A DNA stretch of 64,000 bases from Areca catechu (lineage: Eukaryota > Streptophyta > Magnoliopsida > Arecales > Arecaceae), in contig CM038047.1 of NCBI GenBank assembly GCA_021397845.1, forward strand, positions 123,982,112-124,046,111, given 5' to 3'. Made by a program: the position numbers and the translations under genes. Position 1 is the first letter of the stretch. Every line of letters starts with the position of its first letter. The notes beneath the pieces were generated by a model, which had not been told where the DNA came from, made no database searches, and saw only the letters and a program-made list of their open reading frames with translations. Shown in pieces: positions 31,052 to 42,799 of the stretch.

Positions 31052-32799
31052 TGTTGATCCCATAAATGATTTTGAAGATAACCAAACATTAGTGCATGTA
31101 TTTATTTTTCTAACAACTCTTCAAGTGGTTTACAAGTTTTTGTAGGATGAATATTTGTTTAAACTTCAAATCCTGCACTTATACTTCTTGTTTTGAGTTG
31201 TATTGTAATCATTTTTTGTAAAGAAGAACCCAAAGAAAAAATTAATAAAAATCATGTAAATGGGTTACTTCTATGAGTGTTGTGTATTAAATTTATTTTG
31301 AGTTGGTTTGTATCAAAAGTATGAGAGTGTTGCTGAGAGTGTTCTTGAGTTTAAATTGTAAAAAACTTGAAGAAGTCACTCGAGCCGACCCAACCTGAAG
31401 AAGAGCCGACCCTATCTCTTGGCACGCACCAAGAATTCCGGAACGCAGCATTCAAGCCTACTCAAGTAGAACTGAGCCGACTCGTCTAGAGTCCATTCGT
31501 AATGCTTTCTGAGAACAAGCGAGGCGAGTCAACCCCAACAAGATTGAGCCGACTCTGCCATAACAAATTTTAAAGACCTGAGAAAGCGAGCCGACTCGAT
31601 CTGCAACAAGCCGACTCCTCTAGAGTAAAGATTTTTGATTTTGAAAAGAAGAGTTGACCCAAGTAGAAGCGACCAACTCCTCAAGTTCAATATTTTCAAC
31701 GATGGAAGTTCGAGCCGACCTGAACGATCAATAGCAAACCAGTTCAGAGTGATGATTTTGCACCCTGAGACAAAGAACCAACCCTACTGAAGAAATGGCG
31801 ACTCGACCTACTGACTCGAAGGATCCGAGCCAACTTGAAGAACTCGAGCCAACTTGAAGAATCCAAGGCAACTCGAGTGTCGTTTCCAGGTACACAATGG
31901 CTAGTTCCAGAATTCTTTTTTGAATGCAGAAAGGTGCTTCAACGGTCAAATGTCACATCCTAACGGTCTACAATGACTAAAACTACCTTGGAATGATGGA
32001 AGGCCATATATTTAAGGGATTTGAACTTCCTTGAAGCAAGTGTTAGAGAGTTTTCAAAATTCTTATGCCTTATTAAATATCCCACTTACTAATAAGAAAG
32101 AAGAGCACTAAGAGCATTCAAGTCAGCTTTTAAGTCTTCATCAACTCTCATATGAAGCTTGAAGCACTTTGAAAGAAGATATTAAAGTCATTAAAGTGCA
32201 TTAAAGTGCATCCAAGTGGGCTTCTCTCAAGCTGCATTGGCAACTATCCGACAATAAGAGTTTGTCATTTATTGTTATATTTATTTTCAATTCATTCTTG
32301 AATTGTTTGGGTTATTGGTGAGCCTATTTGAAAAATCAAATAGGTTCTTGGTGAGCCTTAGATAAAAACCAAGTGTTGGATTCTTGGTGATCCTGTTAAA
32401 ACCAAGTTAGGTTCTTGGTGATCCCGTTAAAACCAAGTTGAGTTTCTTTGGTACTCCTGTTTAAAACCAAAGGGTGTAGGGTTTCTTTGGTGATCCCGGT
32501 AAAACCAAAGTGAAGTGATTTTGGATTGTGAGCCTATAAAATAATCCTACTGTATTCGGGTGTGAATATAGTAGAAATCCCAAGTGGTAATCTTGGATAG
32601 TGGACGTAGGAGCTGGGTTGCTCCGAACCACTATATTTTTGTGTGTTTGTGTTGTGCTTCTCTGATCTTATTTAGCTTCTACAATTAATTACTTAGTCAC
32701 AGCACCCAACACTTTAAAAGGGATTTCAAAGTGCACATATCTGCTTAAATTTTTAAAATTTTCAATTCACCCCCTCTTGGGAAAGCCACCTGGGCAACA
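31052..32799 (+). repeat. 5' LTR of SIRE-like copia element C (1748 bp)
   Basis: It starts TGTTGATCCC, ends GGGCAACA and is followed by a Met-tRNA primer site at 32802. The start (TGATTTTGAAGATAACCAAA) resembles that of LTR A. Its first half has a cluster of GAGCCGAC motifs, and its second half holds several 'GGTTCTTGGTGATCC' repeats (about 32330-32480). Confidence 0.85.
31380..31740 (+). repeat. Cluster of GAGCCGACTC motifs in LTR C
   Basis: Seven exact GCCGAC cores occur in about 350 bp, within variants of GAGCCGACTC, together with degraded forms such as GAGCCAACTT further right. GCCGAC matches the DRE/CRT core recognised by DREB/CBF factors. The second LTR copy (38740-39200) keeps about four exact cores. 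Confidence 0.7.
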
Positions 32800-32801
32800 A
32801 C

Positions 32802-32813
32802 TGGTATCAGAGC
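32802..32813 (+). other. Primer-binding site of element C
   Basis: TGGTATCAGAGC begins two bases after the end of LTR C, marking that LTR as 5'. Confidence 0.85.
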
Positions 32814-32844
32814 AGTGTCTCTGATTATATTAGAGTAAAGATTG

Positions 32845-34710
32845 ATGGCTCATCCCATGAGTATATCTTTGGCCGAAGGCCAATCTACCAATAGACCTCC
32901 ACTCTTCACCGGCACAAATTATTCTTATTGGAAGGCTAGAATAAAAATCTATATACAAGCTGTTGATTTTCAATTATGGAAGGTCATTCTTAAAGGGCCA
33001 CATGTTTCCATGATCAAAATTGATTGCGTAGATGTCCCTAAGCCTGAAGAGGAATGGGATGAACATGACATGAAGTTAGGAAAATTAAATTCCAAAGCAA
33101 TGAATTTGCTATACTGTGCTTTGGATTCAAATGAGTTTAATCAAATTTCCACTTGCTCTTCAACAAAGAAAATTTGGGATAAACTTGAGATGACTCATGA
33201 AGGAACTTCCCAAGTGAAGACTTCAAAAATTAATCTTCTAGTACATAATTATGAATTGTTCAAAATGGAACCTAATGAAAATATCTTTGCCATGTATACT
33301 AGATTTACAGATATTATTAACTGTTTGAAATGTCTTGGCACGGTTTACTCAAATACTGATTTAGTATAGAAGATATTAAGATCACTTTCGAATAAATGAG
33401 ATCCTAAAGTTACTGCCATCCAGGAAGATAAAGATCTAAACACTCTATCTATGGATGAATTAATGGGTTCTCCCATCACACACGAATTGGCCATGCAGCA
33501 CAGAACTGATGATGATAAGAAGAAGAAGAACACTATTGCATTCAAGGCTACATTGGAATCAAAGAATGATGATGAATCGGAAGATGACTCTACCTTATCC
33601 GAAGATGATCTAGAAGATGAAGATATCGCAATAATCGTGAGGAGATTTAGAAAGTATATGGGAAAGAAGAAAGGAATATTTAATAAAAAATTGCATAAAC
33701 AAGGAGAACATTCCAAGGAAAATGACAAGGACAAAGACAAAGAAAAGGAACAAGTCCCTACCTGCTATGAATGTAAGAAATCAGGGCACATTCGTCTAGA
33801 TTGTCCATTATTGAAGACATTCTTCAAGAAGAAGAATAAGAAAGCAATGGTTGCCACATGGAGCAATAGTGAAGAATCCACCTCAACTGAAGAGGAAGAG
33901 ACCACAAAAATAGCTAATTTATGTCTAATGGGTCTAGAGGATGAGGTAACATCCCCCAATGCTCAAATTGAATTTATATTTGATGAGTTAAATTCTGCAT
34001 TCCATGATCTTTTATCTAAATTTAAAAAGGCTGGAGTAAAGATTAGATCTTGAAATAATATCGATGATTCTTTACTCGAAGAAAAGAAGAGATTTCAGAA
34101 AAGAATATCTTGTTGCAAAAAGAACTTCATGTCTTTTCTGAAAATTGTAAGGCAATGAAAACTGTCAATAATGATTATCATGATAAAAATAAAGTTTTGT
34201 TGAATGAAAATAATGAGTTGAAAAAAGAGGTTGAAAAATCAAGTTACTTGTTGAAAAACTTACTTTATCTTCTAACAAGCTTGAGTTGATTCTTAAAGAA
34301 TAAAACATTTCTAGTAACAAAGCTAGAATTGGTTTTAATATTTCAAAATCAAATAGTATTTCAGCAACTACTTTTGTGAGATCAAAAGATTATGTTCCAA
34401 ATTTACATCTCAAAAGGCTTTTGATTCTGCTTCTACTTCTAAAGCTAGTTTGTAAGCTCCAAAGAACTTGAACAGAAAATCTTTTATTTCTGCATCTCAT
34501 GCATCAACATCTAGGACTTTAAAATCTGCACATTTTCATAATCCTAGAATGAAATGTTTTGCTTGCAATGGGTTAGGACATAAAGCTTTTGAATGTAATA
34601 TTATTAGAAATGACCGAAGTAAATCAAAAAAGATTTGGGTTTCCAAAGGAACCTCCTCCGCTAACCTGCAAGGATCCAAGTCAGCTTGGGTATCTAAAAG
34701 AACTCCTTGA
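32845..34710 (+). pseudogene. Gag of SIRE-like copia element C
   Basis: The start is MAHPMSISLAEGQSTNRPPL, then TNYSYWKARIKIYIQAVDF and WDEHDMKLGKLNSKAMNLL, the same capsid plan as element D. In-frame stops occur at about 33367 (TAG) and 33397 (TGA), after which the same frame continues to 34053 with MDELMGSPITHELAMQ, a zinc knuckle (CYECKKSGHIRLDC) and acidic tails. A degraded coiled-coil region follows. A second knuckle (CFACNGLGHKAFEC) lies at about 34555-34600. The protein would form the virus-like particle, but this copy cannot make it whole. Confidence 0.85.
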
Positions 34711-37613
34711 TTATCTTGCAAGAATGTCTTGTAGCCCAGAAATTGAAGAAAGGATGGTCTCTCGACAGTGGCTACTCAAGGCATATGACGGGTGACAAGG
34801 ATCAGTTCATCACCCTAGAAATGAAAGAAGGAGGTATGGTTACTTTTGGAGACAATGGCAAGAGAAAAATAATCGGAATTGGTAAGATCAAGATAATCCC
34901 CTATACTTTCATTAAAAATGTATTGCTAGTAGATAAATTAAAGCACAATTTATTAAGTATAGTCAACTTTGTGATAAAAGGCTTCAAGGTTATCTTTGAA
35001 TCATCTATTTGCATTGTAACAAACTCTCTTGATTCTAGTAGTAAGTTCATTGGACATAGACTTGGAAACATTTATGTGATAGATCTAAATGATCTTGACA
35101 TGTCAAGTAGTTCTAGTTTAGTTGCAATGAATGCTAAGACCAAGGAGCCGTGTTTACTATGGCATAGATGATTATATCATGCTAGCATGCATACTATTGC
35201 CAAGTTAATTTTCAAAAACTTAGTGAAAGGCATGCTTAAGTTTAAAGTAGATTTTGATCATGTTTGTGATGCATGCCAAATGGGTAAATAAACTAGGGAA
35301 GATTTAAATCCAAAAATATGATTTCAACTACTAGACCTCTATAACTACTTCGCATGGACTTATTTGGACCAACTAGGACTACAAGCCTAGGAGGTATGAA
35401 ATATGTCCTTGTGATTGTAGATGATTTTTCTAGATTTACATGGATTTTGTTTATTGCTCGCAAAGATAAAACCTTAAAAGTATTTTGAAAATTTTATAAA
35501 AAGGTTTCAAATCAGAAGAATCTTTCAATAATTTCAAGTAGGAGTGATCACGGTACTGAATTTGAAAATCAGTTTTTCGATGATTATTGCATAGAAAATG
35601 ACATTGATCACAACTTCTTCGCTCCTAGGACACCACAACAAAATGGTGTTGTAGAAAGAAAAAATAAGACTTTGGAAGAAATGGCCCGAATGATGTTATG
35701 TGAAGGTAATCTTCCAATGTACTTTTGGGCAGAAGCGGTGAACACTATTTGTTTTATTTTAAATCGTGTTTTGATCTGTCCTATTTTGAAGAAAACCCCT
35801 ATGAGCTTTGGAATGAAAAGAAATCCAATATCAATTATTTTCATGTGTTTGGATGAAAATGCTTTATTCTTAATAATGGTAAAGATAATCTAGGAAAATT
35901 TGATGCTAAATCTGATGAAACAACTTTTCTTGGTTATTCATTATATAGCAAAGCATATAGAGTATTTAATAAGATGACTCTTACTGTTGAAGAGTCAATG
36001 CATGTTATTTTTGATGAAACTAACCCTTCACCTTCTAAGAAAGAAGAGTATATAGACAATGATGCAGGTACAATTTAAAAGAAGATGGAAGACATGAGCA
36101 TACAAGAAAGACCAATTGAAAAAGGAGAAGAAACGGTAAGTAAGGATCATACAGATCTACCAAGAGAATGGAGGTATGTAACTTCCTATCCTAAAGAATT
36201 AATTATTGGTCATCCTTCACAAGATATTAGGACTAGGTCATTACATAGAACTGCACATGACTACCTAGCATTTGTATCTCAAATAAAGCCTCAATCCTTA
36301 GAAGAAGCTGAAAAATCCAAACTGGATGATGGCAATGCATGAAGAATTGAACCAGTTTGAAAGAAATAAGGTTTGGACATTAATTGATAGACCTAAAGAC
36401 CATCCAATCATAGGAACCAAATGGATCTATAGGAACAAACTGAGCAAGGAAATGTCATTAGAAACAAAGCTAGATTAGTGGCTAAGGGATACAACCAAGA
36501 AGAAGGCATTAATTTTGATGAAACATATGCACCCGTAGCAAGACTATAAGCTATTAGATTACTTCTTGCATTTGCTTGCTACATGAATTTTAAACTTTTT
36601 CAAATGGATGTAAAAAATACATTTTTAAATGATTTTATCTCCGAATAAGTTTTTATAGAACAACCATCGGGCTTTAATGATCATGCTTTTCTAAATCATG
36701 TGTTTAAACTAAATAAAGCTTTATATGATTTGAAATAATTACCTAGAGCCTGGTATGATAGACTTAGCACTTTCTTGATTGAAAATGATTTTTCAAGAGG
36801 AAATGTTGATAAAACTCTTTTCATCAAAATAAAAATAATGATATATTAGTTGTACAAATTTACATTGATGATATTATATTTGGTATAACTAATAAAATTT
36901 TTTGCGAAGAATTTGCTAAGCTAATGCAGGGAGAATTTGAAATGAGCCTAATGGGTGAACTTAACTACTTCTCGGATTTCAAGTAAAGCAAATAAAAGAA
37001 GGAATCTTTATTAACCAAGCCAAGTATACCAAAAAAATAATCAAAAAGTTTGGTATGGAGACGAGCAAACAAATGAGCACACCCATGAGCCCATCTTGCA
37101 TATTGGACAAAGATGAAAATGGATCCAATGTTGACCAAAAGCATTATAGAGGTATGATTGGATCCTTATTATACTTGACTGCAAGTAGACCGGATATCTT
37201 GTATAGTGTATGTGTATGTGCTAGATTCCAATATAATCCTAAAGAAACACATATGCTTGCTGTTAAAAAAATATTGAGATATTTGAAAGGTACAAGTAAT
37301 CTAAGTCTTTGGTTTTCATAACAGTCTTCATTGAATTTAATTAGATTTTTGGATGCTGATTATGCTGGATATAGAATTGATAGAAAGAGCACTAGCAGCA
37401 CATGCCAATTTCTAGGGTTGAATTTAATCTCATGGCACTGTAAGAAACAAAACTCGGTAGCACTTTCTACTACTGAGGCAGAGTATGTTGCTGTAGGGAG
37501 TTATTGTATATAAGTGTTATGGATTAAACAATAACTAGAAGACTTTGGTGTTATACAATGCAAAATTCCAATCAAGTGTGTTGATACAAGTGCTATAAAT
37601 TTGATCAAAAATC
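34711..37613 (+). pseudogene. Pol of SIRE-like copia element C
   Basis: Broken frames give protease (DSGYSRHMTGDKDQFI, about 34755), GAG-pre-integrase with LWHR near 35155, integrase (MDLFGPTRTTSLGGMKYVL near 35355, VDDFSRFTW, then TPQQNGVVERKNKTLEEMAR near 35630), RT (ARLVAKGYNQEEGINFDETY-like near 36470, FQMDVKNTFLNDF near 36600, YIDDIIFG near 36865) and RNase H (DADYAGYRIDRKSTSSTCQF near 37350, STTEAEYVAVGSYC near 37475). Many stops and frameshifts occur. The coding sequence ends abruptly near 37613, where a copy of the element's own upstream flank begins, so its normal 3' end and 3' LTR are missing. Confidence 0.85.
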
Positions 37614-38201
37614 ATATTCTTGCCCTACTGATCCCCTTCTTGTACTATGGTACCTATAAGCTAGGGAAATTAGACCATATAGTGATGAATACCACAGCTA
37701 TTCGCTAGCTACATATACAGAGCTTGTATATGTTATATGTCTTTATGACTAAAAGGTAAATTCTTTGTGGAGCTCTCATGTCTTCACATAACTTTTTCCT
37801 TTCCACTACATAAATATTTGCTTTCGAAGATTTCACAAATAATTACTCAGTGTTTTGTTTCAAGTCTTATGTGTGTTTTTTTTTGTTTTGGTAAATTTGC
37901 TTCTCTGGTTGCATGAAAATAGTGGAGAGAAAAGTAAGTAGAAAAGAAGGAGGCCCACCACTGCAGTCAGTATTAGGAGGTGGGATTATAATTTTTTTAC
38001 ATAGAAGTAGGTGGAATTATAATTATAGCTATCAAATAGATGACCTCCATGTGCGGCGATGGAGGCCCACCATAATTCAAGGGTGAAATCAAATGCCCTC
38101 CGTGGAATAAACAAAATGTTAATAATTTTACATCAATACATTCAACATTCCATATAAAATATATTAATCATCTTTGAAGCCTCTTGCATGTCAGTTTCCA
38201 T

Positions 38202-38402
38202 CACTACAATGGAACGGGGCTGTGCCAATGGAATTTTTCCGATGCTAGGAGATAGCATTGTTAAAATCGTGCCACCTCCCGACGCTTTTCAAAAGCATCG
38301 ACAAAAAATACATTTTAACGATGCTTTAAAGCGCTGGGAGCTTCTCCCGTGCCATCTCCTGATGCTTTTCAAAATCGCCGGTAAAAAATGGTATTAATGA
38401 TA
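38202..38402. mobile_element. CACTA-type end fragment, second copy
   Basis: CACTACAATGGAACGGGGC is followed by the subterminal CGCTTTTCAAAAGCATCG motif and ends at the LTR start at 38403, exactly as at 30851-31051. Identity of the break point supports duplication rather than independent insertion. Confidence 0.6.
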
Positions 38403-39695
38403 TGTTGACCCTATAAGTGATTTTGATGATAACCAAATATTGGTGCATACATTTTTTTTGTAACAACTCTTCAAGTGATTTACAAGTTTTTGTTGGATGA
38501 ATTATTTATTTAAACTTCAACTCCTGCATTATACTTCTTATTTTGAGTTGTGTTGTAATCATGTTTTGTATAGAAGAACTTAAATAAAAAGTTAAGAAAA
38601 ATCATGTAAATTGGTTACTTGTATGAGTGTTGTGCTTTAAATTTATTTTGAGTTAGTTTGTATCAAAAGTTTGAGAGTTTTGGTGAGAGTGTTCTTGAGT
38701 TTAAATTGTAAAAATCCTGAAGAAGTCACTTGAGTAGACCCAGCCTGAAGAAGAGCCGACTTTATCTCTTAGCATGCACCAAGGATTGTAGCACGTAGCA
38801 TCCGAGCCGACTCAAGTAGAACCGAGCCAACTCGTATAGAGTCCATTCGTAATGCTTTCTAAGAACAAGCCACATGAGTCGACCGCAACAAGATTCAGCC
38901 GACTCTGCCAAAATAAATTTTAAAGACCTGAGAAAGCGAGCTGACCAGATCTGCTATGAGCCAACTCCTCTAAAGTAAAGATTTATGATTCTGAAAAGTA
39001 GAGTCGATCTATGTAGAAACGTGCCGACTTCTCGAGTTCAATATTTTCAATGATGGAAGTTCGAGCCAACCCGAATGATCAAGACCCGACTAGTCTAGAG
39101 TGATGATTTTGCACCCTGAGCCAGAAAGCCAACCCTGCTGAAGAAATTGCGACTTGACCTTCTGACTCGAAGGATCCGAGCTGACTCGAAGAATCCGAGC
39201 TGACTCGAGTATCATTTCTAGGTACATAATGGCTAGTTCTAGAATTCTTTTTTGAATGTAAAAAGGTGCTTCAACGATCAAATGTCACATCCTAATGGTC
39301 TACAATGACTAAAACTACCTTGGAATGATAGAAGGCCATATATTTGAGGGATTTGAACTTCCTTGAAGCAAGTGTTAGAGAGTTTTTCAAAGATCTTATG
39401 CCTTATTGAAAATCCCACTTACTAACAAGGAAGAAGAGCACTAAGAGTATTCAAGTCAGATTTCAAGTCTTCATCAACTCTCATATGAAGCTTGAAGCAC
39501 TTTGGAAAGAAGATATTGAAGCCATTAAAGTGCATCCAAGTGGGCTTCTCTCTAGCTGCATCGGCAACTATCCGACAACAAGAGTTTGTCATTTATTGTT
39601 ATATTTATTTTTAATTCATTCTTGAATTATTTAGGTTATTGGTGAGCCCATTTGAAAAACCAAATAGGTTCTTGATAAGCCTTAGATAAAAACCA
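38403..39695 (+). repeat. Truncated copy of LTR C
   Basis: It matches the first 1.3 kb of LTR C, including the GAGCCGAC region, and lacks the last 430 bp and any primer site. The break occurs in the GGTTCTTGATAAGCC repeat region, which may have aided recombination. Confidence 0.8.
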
Positions 39696-41240
39696 TAAAG
39701 AGCTTATAATTGGTAATCCATCAAAGGGGTAAGTACCCGTTCCTCTTTGAGAAATGTTTGTGATTACTTAGCATTTGTAATCTCAAGTAGAATCTAAATC
39801 AATTGAAGAAGTAGAAAAAGATTCTAATTGGTTAAATGCTATGCAAGATGAATTAAATCAATTTAAAAAGAATAATGTTTGGACTTTAGTTGAAAGACCT
39901 TTGAATGTTTCAATAGTAGAAAAAAAATGGGTTTTCAGAAATAAACTTGATGAGCATGGTTTAGTAACAAGAAATAAATCTAGACTAATTGTAAAAGGTT
40001 ATAATCAAGAAGAAGGTATCGATTTTGATGAAATATTTGTACCTGTTGCTAGATTAGAAGCAATTAGGTTACTACTCGCTTTGGCTTGTTTTATTGATTT
40101 TAAGTTATTTCAAATGGATGTCAAAAATATTTTTTTGAATGGCTTTATGGAAGAAGAAGTTTATGTTGAATAGCCCCCTGGTTTGAAAATCATGATGGAT
40201 TAAGTAGATTTTTGCTTGAGAATGATTTTTCAAGAGGCAATGTTGATAATACATTATTTTTGAAAAAGAAAAATAATGACTTATTAATAGTACAAGTGTA
40301 TGTCGATGATATTATTTTCAGTGCTGCTAATAAAGTTCTTTGCCAAGAGTTTGCCAAGCTTATGCAGGGAGAGTTCAAGATGAGCATGATGGGAGAGCTA
40401 AACTTTTTCCTCGGACTCTAGATCAAGCAAACTATAGAAGGGATCTTCATCAACCAAGCTATGTACACAAAAAACTTTTAAAGAAGTTTGGGATGGAGAA
40501 CACCAAGTTATTAAATACTCCTATGAGCCCTTCTTATAAACTTGACAAAGATGAATCAGGTAAGAATGTTGATCAAAAGTTATATAAAGGCATCATTGGT
40601 TCCTTGTTATACTTAACTGCAAGTAGGCCAGATATAATGTTCAGTGTATATATGTGTGCTAGATATCAGTCTGTTCCTAAAGAGTCTCATTTATTGGCTA
40701 TTAAATGCATACTAAGATATCTATCTAGCACTATTGATATTGAACTTTGGTACTCTAGAGATTCATCTATTGAATTGATTGCATATTCTGATGCTGATTT
40801 TGCTGGATGTAAACTAGATAGAAAAAGTACTAGTGGAACCTATCAATTTCTTGGAATGAATTTGATTTCATAGTTTAGCAAGAAACAAAATTCAGTTGCC
40901 TATCTATGGCAGAAGCCGAATATATAGTAGCTGGAAGTTGTTATGCTCAAATCCTATGGATCAAACAACAACTCAAAAATTTTGGCATAAAATTAAGTAA
41001 AACTTTCATAAGTGTGATAATGCAAGTGCAATAAATCTAATTAAAAATCTTATACAACATTCAAGAAGCAAACACATTAAAATAAGATATCATTTCATAA
41101 GAGATCATATGCAAAATGGTGATGTAATGCTTGACTTTGTATGTACTAATAATCAACTTGCTGATATTTTCACAAAACCTCTTAGTGAAGATAGATTTTG
41201 CATGATGAGAAGAGAATTAGGAATCATTGATCCTTTTATC
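39696..41240 (+). pseudogene. RT and RNase H of SIRE-like copia fragment K
   Basis: The segment 39841-40173 is RT (KWVFRNKLDEHGLVTRNKSR, then GIDFDEIFVPVARLEAIRLL and FQMDVKNIFLNGFMEEEVYV). Shifted frames continue with VQVYVDDIIFSAANK near 40290 and RNase H (GIIGSLLYLTASRPDIMFSV near 40590, AYSDADFAGCKLDRKSTSGT near 40790) up to a stop at about 41240. It is clearly more diverged from element C pol than the neighbouring duplicated LTRs are from each other, so it comes from a different copy. Gag, protease and integrase are absent. Confidence 0.85.
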
Positions 41241-41933
41241 TAAACTCTTCAAATTCTTGTTGAAATTCTCTACATTGATTCAAAATCCTTCAAATATCAC
41301 TTAAGATGTCTCCTAGATTTTTCATGGATTTTTCTAAAATTTATTGAAATTTATTTTGCTTCCCTGTGGTCAAGTGTTGATACTTGAAAATTGCCCATGT
41401 TGACTCACCTAAAGTGTCGACACTTGAGCAATTTTAAAGTGTCGACACTTGAGCAATTTTAAAGTGTCGACTCATGGCCATCGGGACAGTCTTTTTAGGG
41501 CTTCCTGTATGACTTTTTTTTGTCATTTTCTTATTTCTTAGCTTCGCGTGTCCCCAAACACCCTCCTAAGCTCAAGAACAGTAGATTTCTAACCCTATCC
41601 TTCCATTTTTGGGTAATCTCTTCCTCTTTTCTCTCGTTTTGCTTCCGGTCGATCCGAGTTTTTTCATTCTCACTATGTTTTAGCCTGATTTTTCTTGTTT
41701 TCTCCTAGATTTTTCCTCTCTTCCGAACCGTTCCAATCTTTCTTGTTGAATTTGGTCTGATTCTTGCTTAATCTTTCCATATTCTCCCTCTTTCCCACCA
41801 TGTTTTTTTGTTTTTCTCGGTTCGTTTCCTCTTTTTCGCTCCTCTCTTGGTTCGATTCCTCATCTTTTTTCTCTTTCCTTCCCTGGTTCACTCTTTTCTC
41901 CCTATTTCCTTTTACCCTACAGTCTTTTATGGC
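41241..41933 (+). other. Post-pol spacer of fragment K with GTCGAC motifs
   Basis: No gene is visible before the ATG at 41934. At 41378-41480 the sequence holds several AAGTGTCGACACTTG copies, two of them in a repeated AGCAATTTTAAAGTGTCGAC unit. This motif otherwise lies inside LTRs A and D. A pyrimidine-rich, T-rich stretch follows (41510-41930) and resembles a 5' leader for the next ORF. Confidence 0.5.
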
Positions 41934-42571
41934 ATGGCTCCAAAGAAACAATTAACCTATCGCAAGAGGAGGTCTGAGCAAGGTAAGTCAAGTTGAGAGA
42001 GGAGAACTAAGATTCGACAGGACCTTGTTTGACTGCATGAGCTTTAGCAGGAGACCCAAGATCAGCATGCAACTACATCTCCCAGAGTAGCGAGAGTTGT
42101 AGGGAAGACTATTATCTTTGGCAGATGAGTGGACCTGCAGTTCTGGGACTCTCAGAGCTTCATCATTAGAGATTTGCTGAGAGGAGCTAGGCTAGTACCC
42201 TTTTACACCATGAATGAGAGGTATTATCCACAGCTGATGAGAGAGTTCTATGGGAGCATGGCCATTGATGGTCTTAGATGGACAACTATAGTCAGGAGTA
42301 TTGAGATTCATGTGACCCCTGAGGTGATTAGCATAGTCTAGCAGATTTCTCTCCACGATAGGGCAGCGAATTGTATTGGGAATTGTGAGGCGGCATTTCG
42401 GTGCATTCTAGAGTGAGAGGATGTTAGCAGTGTTTCAGTGGTTTCAGCAAACCAGCTATCCCTTAAGATAAGAGTCCTGCACCATATCATAGCTTGGATC
42501 TTGATTCTGAAGATAGGCAGATTGGAGGGGACATCAGGATCAGACACAGATTACTGGATCCCTTTAGGTTA
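41934..42571 (+). pseudogene. Extra 3' ORF of SIRE-like fragment K (env position)
   Basis: MAPKKQLTYRKRRSEQGKSS opens a basic N-terminus that stops at about 41994. Downstream frames contain FIIRDLLRGARLVPFY, YYPQLMREFYGSMAIDGLRW, and, near 42460-42560, LSLKIRVLHHIIAWILILK and GSDTDYW. These resemble the plant-specific 'putative plant transposon protein' domain often found beside retroelements. SIRE/Maximus elements commonly carry an additional ORF in this place, sometimes called env-like. I see no clear signal peptide or membrane segment in what remains. At least three stops break it. Confidence 0.5.
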
Positions 42572-42799
42572 ACTGATTAAGGTTTTTAGAACCTTAGTCA
42601 TGTGCCACAATTTTGTAAACAAGTAAGATTAAGTCCTGTAATAAGTTGAGACTAGTTGATTTGTCTCAACCCTAGTTAGTCATTGAGTCTTGTACTTGAG
42701 TATTAGTCTAGTGAGAGTCCAATTTTTGTACAAGAGAGGAGGTTACCCTATTTTGAAGTTCTACCAAGCCTCATCTAGGAGCCAGAGGTATTTACATCA
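42572..42799 (+). other. Junction region with chromovirus pol tail
   Basis: The left part has no recognised content. From about 42755, a frame reading KFYQASSRSQRYLHHGAGTK runs into the LTR at 42800. It resembles the last residues of chromovirus pol after the chromodomain, because elements F and G end with a similar serine-rich stretch followed by GAGTR or GGTR. Most of that pol is missing. Confidence 0.4.

Larger units (their letters stand above)
30284..32371 (+). repeat. Copy 1 of a 2.1-kb direct duplication (flank, CACTA end, partial LTR)
   Basis: The block aligns with 37634-39695 at roughly 90% or better by eye. It includes non-coding flank, a CACTACAA-type transposon end and most of a SIRE-like LTR. 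The shared piece begins outside the retroelement and ends inside the LTR, so it does not coincide with the borders of any one element. Confidence 0.8.
37634..39695 (+). repeat. Copy 2 of the 2.1-kb direct duplication
   Basis: This copy repeats 30284-32371 in the same order and orientation: flank, CACTA end (CACTACAA at 38202), and an LTR that starts TGTTGACCC at 38403 and breaks off at 39695. Beyond 39695 the sequence is RT of a different copia copy. Confidence 0.8.
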
